Assembly: GCF_002104765.1 (NCBI RefSeq)
Contig: NZ_NCXM01000003.1
Span: forward strand, 124,001-188,000
Reading direction: 5' to 3'
DNA: 64,000 bases
Origin: Mycolicibacterium vulneris
GTDB taxonomy: Bacteria; Actinomycetota; Actinomycetes; Mycobacteriales; Mycobacteriaceae
Part shown: positions 23,920 to 31,377 of the stretch, in pieces
Numbering within the stretch: position 1 is the first letter of the stretch
Layout of the letters: each line of letters begins with the position of its first letter
Notes under the pieces: model-generated
Databases searched by the model: none
The model's input: only the letters and a program-made list of their open reading frames with translations
What the model was told of the DNA's origin: nothing
Made by a program: the position numbers and the translations under genes

Positions 23920-25440
23920 CTACTTCATGGTCGGGATCGAGAATTCGGCACCGTCTTTGATGCCCGAGGGCCAGCGCTGGGTGACGGTCTTGACCTTGGT
24001 GTAGAACTGAATCGACGCCGGGCCGTGCTGGTTGAGATCACCGAAGCCGGAACGCTTCCAGCCGCCGAAGCTGTGGTAGGCCACCGGCACCGGGATCGGC
24101 ACGTTGACCCCGACCATGCCGACCTGAACCCGGGACACGAAGTCGCGGGCGGCGTCGCCGTCGCGGGTGAAGATCGCCACCCCGTTGCCGTATTCGTGCT
24201 CCGACGGCAACCGCAAAGCGTCTTCGTAGTCGTGCGCGCGCACGATGCACAACACCGGGCCGAAGATCTCATCGGTGTAGATCGACATGTCGGGGGTGAC
24301 ATGGTCGAACAGCGTCGGACCGATGAAAAAGCCGCCGTGCAGGTTGGCGTCACCATACGCAAACTCGTCGGTGGTGCGCTCGCGACCGTCGACCACCAGA
24401 TCGGCGCCCGCCTCGACGCCCTGGTCGATGTAGTCACGCACCCGAGCCAGTGCAGCGATGGTCACCAGCGGGCCGTAGTCGGCCTTCGGATCGAGGCTGT
24501 GCCCGACGCGGAGTTGGTTGATGCGCTCAACGAGCCTGTTGCGCAACCGGTTCGCCGTCTCCTCACCCACCGGCACCGCGACGCTGATCGCCATACACCG
24601 CTCACCGGCGCTGCCATAGCCGGCGCCGATCAGCGCGTCGACGGCCTGGTCGAGATCGGCGTCCGGAAGGACGATCATGTGGTTCTTCGCACCACCGAAG
24701 CACTGTGAGCGCTTACCGTTGGCGGCGGCGGTGGAGTAGATGTACTGCGCGATGTCGGAGCTGCCGACGAATCCGACGGCCTCGATGTCCGGGTGGTGCA
24801 GGATCGCGTCGACGGCTTCCTTGTCGCCCTGGACCACCTGGAACACCCCCGGCGGCAAGCCCGCCTCTGCGAAGAGCTCGGCAAGGCGCACCGGAACCGA
24901 CGGGTCACGCTCAGAAGGCTTGAGAATGAAGGCATTTCCGCATGCCAGCGCGGGCCCGGCCTTCCACAGCGGGATCATCGCCGGGAAGTTGAACGGGGTG
25001 ATACCCGCGACCACGCCCAGCGGCTGACGAATGGAGTAGACGTCGATACCGGTGCCGGCGCCTTCGGTGAACTCGCCCTTGAGCAGGTGCGGGATGCCGA
25101 TCGCGAACTCGATCACCTCGACACCACGCTGAATATCGCCCCGCGCATCCGGCACCGTCTTACCGTGCTCGCGTGACAGCAGTTCGGCCAACTCATCCAT
25201 ATGCTCGTAGATCGACTCGACAAACCGCATCATCACCCGCGCCCGGCGTTGGGGATTGAACGCCGCCCACTCCTTTTGCGCTTTCTTCGCCGAGGCGACC
25301 GCGGTGTCGACATCAGCCGCGGACGCGAGCAGGACCTGTGCCTGCACCTCGCCCGTGTTGGGATCGAACACATCAGCAGTCCGGATCGACGAGAGATTGC
25401 TGCGGCGGCCGTCGATGAAATGCGGAATCTGGGTGGTCAT
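23920..25440 (-). CDS. mmsA: Methylmalonate-semialdehyde dehydrogenase (CoA-acylating)
   Basis: A 506-residue ALDH-superfamily enzyme with catalytic Cys282 in GSAGERCMAIS. The usual general-base Glu is replaced by Asn in GGAKNHMIVLPDAD, which marks the CoA-acylating MMSDH class. It converts methylmalonate semialdehyde to propionyl-CoA and CO2 with CoA and NAD. First gene of the operon. A 24-nt perfect palindrome lies 31 nt upstream of its ATG, so transcription is probably controlled by a TetR-like repressor not encoded next to it. Confidence 0.94.
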   Translation of the reverse strand: MTTQIPHFIDGRRSNLSSIRTADVFDPNTGEVQAQVLLASAADVDTAVASAKKAQKEWAAFNPQRRARVMMRFVESIYEHMDELAELLSREHGKTVPDARGDIQRGVEVIEFAIGIPHLLKGEFTEGAGTGIDVYSIRQPLGVVAGITPFNFPAMIPLWKAGPALACGNAFILKPSERDPSVPVRLAELFAEAGLPPGVFQVVQGDKEAVDAILHHPDIEAVGFVGSSDIAQYIYSTAAANGKRSQCFGGAKNHMIVLPDADLDQAVDALIGAGYGSAGERCMAISVAVPVGEETANRLRNRLVERINQLRVGHSLDPKADYGPLVTIAALARVRDYIDQGVEAGADLVVDGRERTTDEFAYGDANLHGGFFIGPTLFDHVTPDMSIYTDEIFGPVLCIVRAHDYEDALRLPSEHEYGNGVAIFTRDGDAARDFVSRVQVGMVGVNVPIPVPVAYHSFGGWKRSGFGDLNQHGPASIQFYTKVKTVTQRWPSGIKDGAEFSIPTMK

Positions 25441-25470
25441 GAGTGTCCTCGGACATAGATACAGAGCATT

Positions 25471-25494
25471 GGTTACTAGGACATCCTAGTAACC
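25471..25494. promoter_or_regulatory. Palindromic operator of the mmsA operon
   Basis: Perfect inverted repeat: GGTTACTAGGA (25471-25481), CA, TCCTAGTAACC (25484-25494). It ends 31 nt from the mmsA start when read on the minus strand, a position suited to blocking a promoter. Size and symmetry suit a TetR-family dimer. Confidence 0.6.
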
Positions 25495-25801
25495 TACGGC
25501 GCGATGCCATAGACCCGATGGAGGGTATCCGGGTCATTCCTTGGAGTGATCTCGTGGTCTTTACAAGTCGAACTGCCGAGGTCGGTGCGCGGCGCTGTAG
25601 GTTCTCACGCTGCGTGGCGGGTGGTGCGCGCCCTACCTGCTGGTCTGCGAATGCCCAACAGGATGGCGGAGCCGTTTTTCTCACCTTTGTGGCGAATCCG
25701 AAGGACCGCACGATCGTGGAGTTCAGAAGGCGCAACCCACGCAGATCGGCGTCACTGCTGTTTTGTGTCCCGCGCGGCGGTCGCTTATTGCCCGGAATTT
25801 G
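25495..25801. other. Unassigned intergenic stretch
   Basis: About 307 nt between the mmsA operator and the hairpin before the secreted-protein gene. Overlapping ORFs have no protein-like features. Confidence 0.4.
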
Positions 25802-25827
25802 TTCTTACCAGCACTCGCTGGTAAGAA
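25802..25827. repeat. Perfect 26-nt inverted repeat abutting a start codon
   Basis: TTCTTACCAGC (25802-25812), loop ACTC, GCTGGTAAGAA (25817-25827), ending at the base before ATG 25828. As RNA it would form an 11-bp hairpin covering the ribosome-binding site; as DNA it is a plausible dimer operator. Confidence 0.6.
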
Positions 25828-26184
25828 ATGAACGCAACAATTGCGGCCATGGCGGTCGCGGTCATTGTCCCGTTCACAGCTATGGTCCCAGCCCACGCAG
25901 ACAGCACAGATGACGCCTTCCTGCGAGACTTAGTAAGTTCATCGTCGACGCCGAACCAATGGGCTGGCAGGAGTTTCGATCACGCCGCTGCGGTCGCCGA
26001 AGCTCACCAGGTTTGCGCGAATATTGGTACGACAGAGTCGGACTCAGCCATGATGACCGACATCATCCGCAAGTTCATCGACCCCGACGTTTCCGGCCCA
26101 TCGGTCTCACTGATCGACGTGGAGGCCGCAACGCAACTCATCAGCGCGGCGGGTAAGAACTACTGCCCCGGCAAAAAGATGTAA
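25828..26184 (+). CDS. Secreted DUF732-type small protein
   Basis: 118 residues. The N-terminal signal peptide (MNATIAAMAVAVIVPFTAM, cleavage expected after AHA in VPAHADS) is followed by a helical domain with the DUF732 layout: DDAFLRDL..., HQVCANIG and a final AAGKNYCPG with two conserved Cys. Such proteins are common and mycobacteria-specific; function unknown. An in-frame stop at 25822 fixes the start at 25828 or later (ATG 25849 possible). No classical Shine-Dalgarno is available outside the hairpin. A second small secreted gene follows 53 nt downstream. Confidence 0.75.
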   Translation: MNATIAAMAVAVIVPFTAMVPAHADSTDDAFLRDLVSSSSTPNQWAGRSFDHAAAVAEAHQVCANIGTTESDSAMMTDIIRKFIDPDVSGPSVSLIDVEAATQLISAAGKNYCPGKKM

Positions 26185-26237
26185 CGCGGCGTGCGTGCAA
26201 TGCAACCAAGCGCTCTGACGCACAAAGGAGGAAGAGA

Positions 26238-26474
26238 ATGGGTGAAGTGATGCGCGCGAGGCTGCTGGGGGCAACACTGCTGGCCGGGATCGAGCTCGGG
26301 CTCTCCGCGCCGGTGGCGCACGCAGACCCGATGACGATAGATAAGGATCCCAGCCCGTGCAACATGGTCAGGAAGTACGGCCAGCACGACGCGGTTGAGC
26401 TGATCGTGGCCTTTTACTCCGTTTCGCCGGACCGCGCGCGGGCGGAACTGGCGAGCCGCGGCTGTCTGGACTGA
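26238..26474 (+). CDS. Small secreted protein with two cysteines
   Basis: 78 residues. A signal peptide (MGEVMRARLLGATLLAGIE, then LGLSAPVAHADP with an AHA cleavage site) leaves a mature chain of about 45 residues with Cys in SPCNMV and the C-terminal GCLD, likely a disulfide. Strong ribosome-binding sequence AGGAGGAAGAG before ATG 26238. Family not recognised; it resembles short mycobacterial exported proteins. Confidence 0.7.
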   Translation: MGEVMRARLLGATLLAGIELGLSAPVAHADPMTIDKDPSPCNMVRKYGQHDAVELIVAFYSVSPDRARAELASRGCLD

Positions 26475-26729
26475 CTGACCGCTACCAAGCGAGTGCCAGT
26501 TCGACCCCAGTCAACCGTGAGAAGGCGCCCGACGAAGCGCCTGCGCCTGTCGGCCGTACGATCGGACCCTAATCAACTGCCGATACTGGTGAGTATGTCG
26601 GCTCAGGGCCAGCATCAATCAGATACGACTGGCGGAGCGCTGGGCCCGCCGATAATCCCGACTTTATGTCGAGCGAGGTCCGGCCTACGCCCGGCAGTCG
26701 TTGATGAGTTCGGCGACTATCGGGTCTAA

Positions 26730-27284
26730 CGTGCAGCGGTTGCCTTCATCAACCATGGCAAGGTACTTGGTGATGCGTTGCCAGGTTCTGCGAGTCGCCA
26801 TCCATTACTTACCAATCGTTTGGCGTCGCAGCAGGGATGGGCGGATGGTGATGACGTTGACAGGTGGTCAAGCTTCGATCCATTTTGCCGTTTCGATCAG
26901 GCGCAGGACGTGGTCGGCGCCACCGCCCTTCAACCACTTTTGGACGGTGAGGGCAGTCGGTTCCTCCTCGCTGACATGCTGATCCGCGCGGGCGTAGGCC
27001 ACCTCACTCTGGCTGACGGAGACTTTCTGAAGCCTGGCAACCTCGTTCGGCATCTCGCGGACGAAGGGACTATTGGTCTACCGAAACCATTGGCGGTCAA
27101 GGCCAAATTGGTTAAGACACTGTCTGTGGAGCCGCGACAAATCCACACAAGCGGCAAAGTCGTGACAGCAGCCGAGGCCGTCACGATGCTCGACCAGCAT
27201 GACCTGAGCTCGCCTCGATTCTCACCAGCCGCCTCTGATCGCCAGCGACGATCGCAGCTCGCAAGTGGCACAATTCACAGGTAA
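26730..27284 (+). pseudogene. Relic of a ThiF/E1-like adenylyltransferase
   Basis: An open frame following an in-frame TAA, without a good start. It contains LADMLIRAGVGHLTLADGDF and LKPGNLVRHLADEGTIG, then LPKPLAVKAKLVKTL. These match the ATP-binding region of ThiF/E1-family proteins (RAGVG.L.L.D.D.L..GNL.RH, then G..K). The glycine loop before it is eroded, and the catalytic Cys and C-terminal half are missing. Bacterial E1-like proteins with this RH motif occur in ubiquitin-like conjugation and defence operons, but no partner genes remain. Upstream 26475-26729 shows nothing recognisable. Confidence 0.5.
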
Positions 27285-27302
27285 ATGTATAACTATATAC
27301 CT
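27279..27302. promoter_or_regulatory. AT-rich imperfect palindrome upstream of OB-fold/thiolase unit
   Basis: AGGTAAAT (27279-27286), an 8-nt centre, then ATATACCT ending at 27302. The outer five bases on each side are perfectly symmetrical. It sits in the most AT-rich stretch of the region, 86 nt before the ATG at 27388. Candidate promoter/operator. Confidence 0.4.
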
Positions 27303-27387
27303 TATTATGAGCGGGTGAGTTATTCCTGGCAGAGCAGCGCCGTTCGGAGTTTGTGCGCTTGCCCCACCGAGCGCGTGGTAGACGACC

Positions 27388-28626
27388 GTGACTGATGTTG
27401 TGTCGATTGGCACTTACCTTCCGCCCTGGACGACTGGCGTGGGTAACCGCGCTCGTCGGGTCAAGGGACCTGACGAGGATGCGCTGACCATGGCGGTTGC
27501 CGCCGGTCGCGCGGCCGATCCGGCGGCCTCTGCGCAGCGCGTCGTTCTCGTCTCGCGTGACTTTCCACTGCTGGAGGGTGGCAACGGTGCTGTGCTTCTC
27601 GCCGGCCTTTCGCTGTCCGCCGACGCTGCGGTGACCGAGGTTCTCGGAGGTGCGCCGGTGGTGCTCGACCAAATAACGTCTGCCCCCGCCGGCACTCTCG
27701 TCATCGCCGCCGATGACACCGATGGCGTCGCCTCCGCCGCCGCGGTACTGACCGGAGTCGACGGTTCCGGTGCGGCGGTGAATGCAGTCGCTCGACAGAC
27801 CCGCAGCCTGCCGACGATCGCGCGCGGGCCAGACGGGGCGCGGCACGTGTACGCCGATCCGCGGTTGCAGCGCGAAGTCGGTGTGAAGTCGACGGTGGCC
27901 TTGCTGGGACTCGACGGGACACAGTCCGTGGCCGCGGTCGCGGGAGTCGCGGCAGGCCAACTCGGGGGTCGTTTCGATGCGGGCGCCGCGGCCGAAGACG
28001 CGACTGTCTCGGCGGCCGCACTGATCCGCGTCTTGGCCGCAGCCATCGAGAAGGGCACAGCAGGGTTGGTGCTGGCTGTCGAGCAGTCCAGCGTGACCGC
28101 CGCGCAACTGGAGTTGCGCGCACAACCGCCGGCGATCACCCGCGATGAGGTGACCGCTCGCGATCTGCCTCCCTTCAGGACGGCCGAGGGCATCGGCATC
28201 CCGATCTCGCTTCCTGCTTATGCGCGCGCGTTCGATCCGAAGCTGCGGTGGGAGGCCGCTGTATTCGAGGAGCGGCCCGGTATCGACTCCGCACCGCAGT
28301 TCCCGCCACGTACCCGTGTCGACGACAACGGTGTGCTCGCCGCCGATTACCGGCTCGAGCCGCTGCCGCGCACCGGCACCGTCTACACCCACACCACAGT
28401 GCGGATCCCGGTACCCGATCTGCCCGGCCCTTATTCGCTGGCTGTTGTCCAACTCGACGACAGCCCGGTACGGGTGCTGCTCAAAGTAACCGGAGTTCCG
28501 GCTGGAGAAGCCGCTATCGGTCAGCCCGGCTCGGTGGTGCTCCGCCGGCTCGCTACCCGCGCCGGAATTCCCGACTACGGCTACGCGTTCTGGCCCGGCC
28601 GCGATTCACGAGGAGCAGTGGCATGA
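27388..28626 (+). CDS. HMG-CoA-synthase-like / OB-fold (DUF35) fusion protein, cysteine-free
   Basis: 412 residues. Residues 1-~235 resemble the first half of HMG-CoA synthase/KAS III-type thiolase folds (IGTYLPPW ... RRVKGPDEDALTMAVAAGR). Residues ~255-400 are a DUF35 OB-fold (PPFRTAEGIGIPISLP, then EPLPRTGTVYTHTTVRIPV). The whole chain has no cysteine, so neither the synthase nucleophile nor the zinc ribbon can form. It is probably a structural, acyl-CoA-channelling subunit for the thiolase encoded next, whose ATG overlaps its stop (ATGA). In archaea a thiolase, an HMG-CoA synthase and a DUF35 protein form one complex, which makes this arrangement suggestive. Confidence 0.75.
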   Translation: MTDVVSIGTYLPPWTTGVGNRARRVKGPDEDALTMAVAAGRAADPAASAQRVVLVSRDFPLLEGGNGAVLLAGLSLSADAAVTEVLGGAPVVLDQITSAPAGTLVIAADDTDGVASAAAVLTGVDGSGAAVNAVARQTRSLPTIARGPDGARHVYADPRLQREVGVKSTVALLGLDGTQSVAAVAGVAAGQLGGRFDAGAAAEDATVSAAALIRVLAAAIEKGTAGLVLAVEQSSVTAAQLELRAQPPAITRDEVTARDLPPFRTAEGIGIPISLPAYARAFDPKLRWEAAVFEERPGIDSAPQFPPRTRVDDNGVLAADYRLEPLPRTGTVYTHTTVRIPVPDLPGPYSLAVVQLDDSPVRVLLKVTGVPAGEAAIGQPGSVVLRRLATRAGIPDYGYAFWPGRDSRGAVA

Positions 28627-29783
28627 GAAACGTCGCCGTCGTTGGGGCCGGAATGACCGCATTTGCAGAGCATTTCGACCTCGGGATCAAAGATCTCATC
28701 CCGATGGCCTACGCCGAGTGCGTCGCCAACGTCGACAAGGGCATCGCCAAATCCGAATTGCAGGCCGCCTGGTTCGGCGAGTTGACCACGACGGACGGCT
28801 TCCCGGCCGGCATCCTGGCCGATACCCTCGACCTCACCGGTATTCCGGTAACCCGGGTCGAAAATGCCTGCGCCACTGGCAATGACGCCGTCCGCAACGG
28901 CGTGCTGGCGATTGCGTCCGGCGCCTACGACGTGGTGCTCGTGGTGGGTGCAGACAAGGTCCGCGAGACCGCGACCAACGCCACATTCTGGGAGTGGGCC
29001 GGGCTGACCCGCGACACCGCCTGGGACTATCCTTTGGGGCTGGTCGCCCCGGCCAACTTCGCGTTGCACGTCACCCGTTACCTGCACGAGTCGCCGGCCA
29101 CCAAGGAGCACATGGCGATGGTCGCGGTGAAGAACCACTTCCACGCCCTGAAGAACCCCAAAGCCCAACTGCGCTTTGAGATCACTGTCGAGCAGGCACT
29201 GGCCGCGCCAATCATTGCTGACCCGTTCGGACTGTATGACTGTACGCCGCAAAGTGACGGTGCCGCCGCGCTGATCCTGGCCGCCGAGGACGTCGTTGAC
29301 CGTTACACCGATCGCCCGGTGTGGGTGCGCGGAGTGGGGGTGGGCATGGACCGTGTGATGCATCAGCACAAGTCGGATATGACGAGTTTCCCGCCGACTG
29401 TGCGCGCCGCCAAGGCCGCGATGAACATGGCCGGACTGACGCCCTGCGATATCGACGTCGCCGAAGTGCACGACTGCTTCACCGGCGTCGAGCTGATCAG
29501 CTACGAAGACCTGGGTTTCGCCAGCCGATTCGAGGCCTACAAACTGGTCGAGGGCCGCGAACATTACGTGGGAGGCTCCATCCCGATCAACCCCAGCGGC
29601 GGGTTGAAAGCCAAGGGGCACCCGCCGGGCGCGACCGGTGTGGCGCAGTGCTACGAACTGTTCAACCAGTTACGTGGCGAAGCCGAAAACCAGGTCGACG
29701 GGGCACGAGTGGGGTTGGCGCACAACATCGGCGGACCGACCGCGGTGTCCGCGGTCACCATCCTGTCCAGCGACAAGCGCTGA
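28623..29783 (+). CDS. Thiolase/lipid-transfer-type acetyl-CoA acetyltransferase
   Basis: 386 residues of the SCP2-thiolase-like group. The nucleophile is Cys83 in NACATGND, the distal active-site block is VAEVHDCFTGVELISYEDLG, and His333 lies in GHPPGATG. All three catalytic elements are present, so it should condense or cleave 3-oxoacyl-CoA. It is ATGA-coupled to the cysteine-free HMGS-like/OB-fold protein and probably works as a complex with it. A LLM oxidoreductase gene follows at 16 nt. Confidence 0.87.
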   Translation: MRNVAVVGAGMTAFAEHFDLGIKDLIPMAYAECVANVDKGIAKSELQAAWFGELTTTDGFPAGILADTLDLTGIPVTRVENACATGNDAVRNGVLAIASGAYDVVLVVGADKVRETATNATFWEWAGLTRDTAWDYPLGLVAPANFALHVTRYLHESPATKEHMAMVAVKNHFHALKNPKAQLRFEITVEQALAAPIIADPFGLYDCTPQSDGAAALILAAEDVVDRYTDRPVWVRGVGVGMDRVMHQHKSDMTSFPPTVRAAKAAMNMAGLTPCDIDVAEVHDCFTGVELISYEDLGFASRFEAYKLVEGREHYVGGSIPINPSGGLKAKGHPPGATGVAQCYELFNQLRGEAENQVDGARVGLAHNIGGPTAVSAVTILSSDKR

Positions 29784-29799
29784 CACCGCGGATTCGGCG

Positions 29800-30771
29800 A
29801 TGAAGGTCGGCGTGTACTTCGACATGCGCAACCCGCCCGCATGGCGCCAGGACTGGAATCGGCTCTACGGGTTCACATTGGAGATGTGCCAAGAGGCCGA
29901 GCACCTCGGCATCGACTCGGTGTGGACCAGTGAGCATCACTTATTCGAAGACGGCTACCTCACACAGCCGTTGACGATGTTGGCGGCGATGGGTGCCGTC
30001 ACCCGGAAGGTTCGGCTCGGCACCGCCGTTCTGCTTGCACCGTTGCGCTCGGCGATTCAGATCGCCGAGGAGGCGACCATCGTCGACGTGATCACCGGCG
30101 GACGGGTCGACCTCGGTCTCGGTGCGGGGTACCGCCGTCCAGAGTTCGAACTGTTCGGGGCGGACATCTCCCGGCGCTACACCACGACTGACCGTCGGGT
30201 CACGGAGTTGCGGGAGATCTTCTCTGATGCCCGGCATGTGCCTGCACCGGTCCACGGTCAGATCCCGATCTATCTGGGCTACCAGGGGCCGAAAGGGGCC
30301 AGAAGGGCCGGGAAACTCGGTGCCGGTCTGCTGAGCGCGAACGGCGCTCTGTGGCCGCACTACCGAGAGGGGCTCGTCGCGGGTGGTCACGATCCGTCGG
30401 TGGGCCGCATGAAGGGCGCCTTCTCGGGTTGGGTGACCGAGGACCCCGATGCCGACTGGCCCGTGGTGAGCGAACATCTGCGGTACCAGCTCGACTCCTA
30501 CCGGCGGTACATGGTCGAGGGCACCGACGCGCCGCTGCCCCGTCCGGTTGACCCCGACCGTATCCGCAGCGAATCCGACTTGGGCAGGGTGCTCGGGGCG
30601 TTCGTCCACAACACCCCCGAGGTTGTCGCCGCGTCAGTGCGCGCTTATGTCGACGACGCACCTGTCGAGGAGATCTTCCTGTGGTCATCCATCGCGGGAA
30701 TGCCAGAGCAGTTGGTGGCCGATCACATCCGACTGATCGCCACCAAACTCAAACCGCTCCTCGCTCAATAG
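29800..30771 (+). CDS. LLM-class (luciferase-like) flavin/F420-dependent oxidoreductase
   Basis: A 323-residue TIM-barrel enzyme of the bacterial luciferase superfamily. Conserved segments are SVWTSEHHLFEDGYL, RLGTAVLLAPLRSAIQIAEE and GRVDLGLGAGYRRPEFELFG. In mycobacteria most members use F420. It may oxidise or reduce an intermediate handled by the adjacent thiolase. Last gene of the plus-strand unit, converging on the MaoC gene 72 nt away. Confidence 0.82.
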   Translation: MKVGVYFDMRNPPAWRQDWNRLYGFTLEMCQEAEHLGIDSVWTSEHHLFEDGYLTQPLTMLAAMGAVTRKVRLGTAVLLAPLRSAIQIAEEATIVDVITGGRVDLGLGAGYRRPEFELFGADISRRYTTTDRRVTELREIFSDARHVPAPVHGQIPIYLGYQGPKGARRAGKLGAGLLSANGALWPHYREGLVAGGHDPSVGRMKGAFSGWVTEDPDADWPVVSEHLRYQLDSYRRYMVEGTDAPLPRPVDPDRIRSESDLGRVLGAFVHNTPEVVAASVRAYVDDAPVEEIFLWSSIAGMPEQLVADHIRLIATKLKPLLAQ

Positions 30772-30843
30772 GCGACGACTCCTCGGGGGCAGTGCTGTTA
30801 CGCAAAGCGGCCTGTTGCGGTCCGACCGCAACGCCGAGTTCGC

Positions 30844-31302
30844 TCAGAACACATACCGTGCGATCAGGTCGACGACTGCGGCCGGTTTGTCCGATCCGTC
30901 GATCTCGATGGTGTGGCGCACGGTCAGGTTCACGACGTTGTCGGCCGCGTTGGCGGCGTCGATCAATTCGGAGCGAACGCGGATCCGACTGTCCGCGGTG
31001 ACCGCGGCGACAAAGCGCACTTTGTTGAGCCCATAGTTGACGCCCATCTTCGCGTTCTCGACGACGTAGTTGTCCTTGCTCATCTTCGGGATCAGCGACA
31101 GCAACAGGAAGCCATGTGCAACCGTGGCGCCGTAAGGGCTGTCGGACGCTGCGCGGTCGGCATCGACGTGTATCCACTGGTGGTCTTCGGTGACGTCGGC
31201 GAAGGCGTCGATGCGCGCCTGATCGATCTCCTTCCAGTTGCTCACTCCGAGCTCGTGGCCCACCAGTCGCAGTGCATCGTCGACGGACGCGATCACCTTC
31301 AT
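30844..31302 (-). CDS. MaoC-family (R)-enoyl-CoA hydratase, HtdZ-like (second copy)
   Basis: 152 residues, highly similar along its length to the 3116-3574 protein: WKEIDQARIDAFADVTEDHQ, then WIHVDADRA with the catalytic Asp/His, and YGATVAHGFLLLSLIP. Hydration of 2-enoyl-CoA is expected. Last gene of the minus-strand CoA-transferase operon, 75 nt after the acetyl-CoA hydrolase-like gene. Convergent with the LLM gene. Confidence 0.87.
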   Translation of the reverse strand: MKVIASVDDALRLVGHELGVSNWKEIDQARIDAFADVTEDHQWIHVDADRAASDSPYGATVAHGFLLLSLIPKMSKDNYVVENAKMGVNYGLNKVRFVAAVTADSRIRVRSELIDAANAADNVVNLTVRHTIEIDGSDKPAAVVDLIARYVF

Positions 31303-31377
31303 CGGTGCTTCTCTCCTCTGTTGGGCACGCGCTCTCGCGTACCGATGGTCGGGTCCCGCCGCGGCGCCCGGAACCTG

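Noticed and set aside
22522..24708. 728-codon open frame on the plus strand across the valine operon
   Set aside because: It lies antisense to mmsB, fadE9 and mmsA, whose motifs are certain. Its composition (Arg, His, Val-Gly repeats) is that of a GC-bias shadow.
27181..28452. 423-codon minus-strand frame
   Set aside because: Antisense to the HMGS-like/OB-fold gene, with no protein-family features.
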